From Prevotella sp. (GTDB lineage Bacteria; Bacteroidota; Bacteroidia; Bacteroidales; Bacteroidaceae): 64,000 bases of DNA. Within the stretch, counting starts at the first letter, position 1; every line of letters begins with the position of its first letter. The translations under genes and the position numbers were made by a program. Under the pieces are notes generated by a model. The model made no database searches and was not told the origin of the DNA. It saw nothing but the letters and a program-made list of their open reading frames with translations. This document shows, piece after piece, positions 63,088 to 64,000 of the stretch. The stretch is taken from NCBI GenBank assembly GCA_017462915.1, contig JAFTQG010000049.1, positions 1-64,000 on the forward strand, written 5' to 3'.

Positions 63088-64000
63088 TTATCTTGTCCGC
63101 TGGCCGGCAATGTTGTAATCGCCTATCATAATACGGCCGTCTTTGACCGTTTTCCTTGGAGCAGTCTCCTGTTCCGTGCCGGCATTGATGTCTACGATGC
63201 CAGTACCTCCTCCCATGAACCTGAAGCTGACACTGCCGTCATCATTTTGCCTGATATCTGTAATCGGGAATTTGATTGACATCTCCGCACCAGAATAATT
63301 ATTATAGGCACCTACTGCCGTAACCTCTTTAACGCCTGGATACGGGTCTCCCTTCAGCTCATTGTCAAACATCTCCCTTGTCACTTGCTGCGCCCGGCCG
63401 TCATACCATACAGTCTCGCCTACAGAGTACAGGGCAAGCAGGAATCCGTCAGCAGGTACAATAGTAAGGTTCGGGTGCTTGTATGTATTGTTAGGTGTCA
63501 TTCCGTATCTGCTGATATCATGGACATGAGTAATGAGAAGGCCTGAGGACTGCTTACGTGCCTGATACTCATTCCATGTCACCTTGCCGAAATTCTCCAA
63601 GACATAGTATTCGTTGGCGTTTGCTGGGTTTGTGACACGGAAGGCCTTGCCATTCTCGCTGTCGAGTGGATAGATGGTAACATCGGCAGGAGAGTCCAAC
63701 TCTTCAAGCTTCATCCATCCCATTATATCCCTCTCCCACGCAGCATACTGCACTGGCCAGAAGCCGTTGAAAAGGTTTTCGCCGCCATCCATCAGGTCCC
63801 AGTCTTCCGGTCCGCAGTTGTTCCAGTCGGCATATCCATGCTCGTCTACAGGCGCATTATTGGACGTATTATACAAATCAGGCAACCCGAGTCCATGGCT
63901 CATCTCATGGCATAGGACTCCGATGCCCGCACGCAAGGCCGTCCCTTGATTGTCTGCTGCGGTGACAGCGAGTTCATTGGACAGCCCTACTATCCTTATG
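63088..64000 (-). CDS. M6-type metalloprotease, 5' part beyond the window
   Basis: The open frame continues to the window edge (about 303 residues visible). The zinc motif HEMSHGLGLPD fits HExxHxxGxxD of M6 (immune inhibitor A-like) proteases, followed by EDWDLMDGGENLFNGFWPVQ and the Met-turn region. The C-terminus (GTGIVDINAGTEQETAP, then MIGDYNIAGQRTR) resembles the short secretion-sorting tail seen in Prevotella type IX substrates. A TTG within the frame near 63936 is internal, not the start. Confidence 0.85.
   Translation of the reverse strand, partial: IRIVGLSNELAVTAADNQGTALRAGIGVLCHEMSHGLGLPDLYNTSNNAPVDEHGYADWNNCGPEDWDLMDGGENLFNGFWPVQYAAWERDIMGWMKLEELDSPADVTIYPLDSENGKAFRVTNPANANEYYVLENFGKVTWNEYQARKQSSGLLITHVHDISRYGMTPNNTYKHPNLTIVPADGFLLALYSVGETVWYDGRAQQVTREMFDNELKGDPYPGVKEVTAVGAYNNYSGAEMSIKFPITDIRQNDDGSVSFRFMGGGTGIVDINAGTEQETAPRKTVKDGRIMIGDYNIAGQRTR

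Overview
The window reads as a chromosomal segment of a Bacteroidota bacterium, most likely a Prevotella-type member of the Bacteroidales. The evidence is Bacteroidota-type promoters (TTTG, about 20 nt, TAnnTTTG) with A-rich leaders and almost no Shine-Dalgarno sequences; an ATP synthase cluster in the order D-C-I-B-E-F-H-A-G with a short epsilon subunit and a signal-peptide-bearing a subunit; a PPi-dependent phosphofructokinase; a lamin-tail OadG; MeaB; DUF1573; and a golvesin-domain amidase. No rRNA or tRNA gene was recognised, and neither were prophage, transposase or CRISPR features.

Layout. 0.2-5.0 kb: an AT-rich group of exported proteins of unknown role, then a secreted PepT-like peptidase. 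5.08-5.53 kb: a long structured leader or ncRNA ending in an intrinsic terminator upstream of pepT. 5.8-6.2 kb: a cupin. 6.6-13.9 kb: the complete F1Fo ATP synthase operon on the minus strand. 14.1-19.9 kb: minus-strand genes for a solute-binding-like protein, GT2 glycosyltransferase, MtaB, GH25 lysozyme and PPi-PFK. 20.2-36.9 kb: plus-strand genes for an acyltransferase, split amidase, YgiQ, ThiE/TenI-like protein, Prs, DUF1573 protein, MeaB, IspH and acetylxylan esterase, then a tatA-tatC operon with a six-cluster Fe-S membrane protein and a Tat-signal aldo/keto reductase. 37.6-38.2 kb: a toxin-antitoxin pair. 38.4-40.8 kb (minus): RNase Z, a lipoprotein and MazG. 41.1-51.2 kb (plus): an AspT-type transporter, the OadG/biotin carrier/OadB sodium-pump subunits, DapA, HisB, UvrA and FluC. 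51.3-56.1 kb: a 1627-residue exonuclease-RecQ-UvrD fusion. 56.6-64 kb (minus): a DEAD-box helicase, an alpha-2-macroglobulin-like protein and the 3' part of an M6 metalloprotease gene.

How the genes fit together. MeaB with the biotin carrier, OadB and OadG fits the succinate-methylmalonyl-CoA-propionate route with a Na+ pump, although the carboxyltransferase subunit is not in the window. The Tat translocase sits with two probable Tat-dependent Fe-S proteins. PPi-PFK gives reversible, PPi-saving glycolysis.

The most unusual content is non-coding. There are three four-unit arrays with an exact 22-bp period (20.8, 37.3 and 56.3 kb). There are seven or eight inverted elements with 8-bp periodic arms next to start codons, sharing two distinct cores. 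Two promoters are nested in the terminator of the preceding gene. The pepT leader RNA has a possible terminator/antiterminator. The exonuclease-RecQ-UvrD fusion is the most striking coding feature. All calls come from reading the sequence by eye; no searches or folding programs were run.
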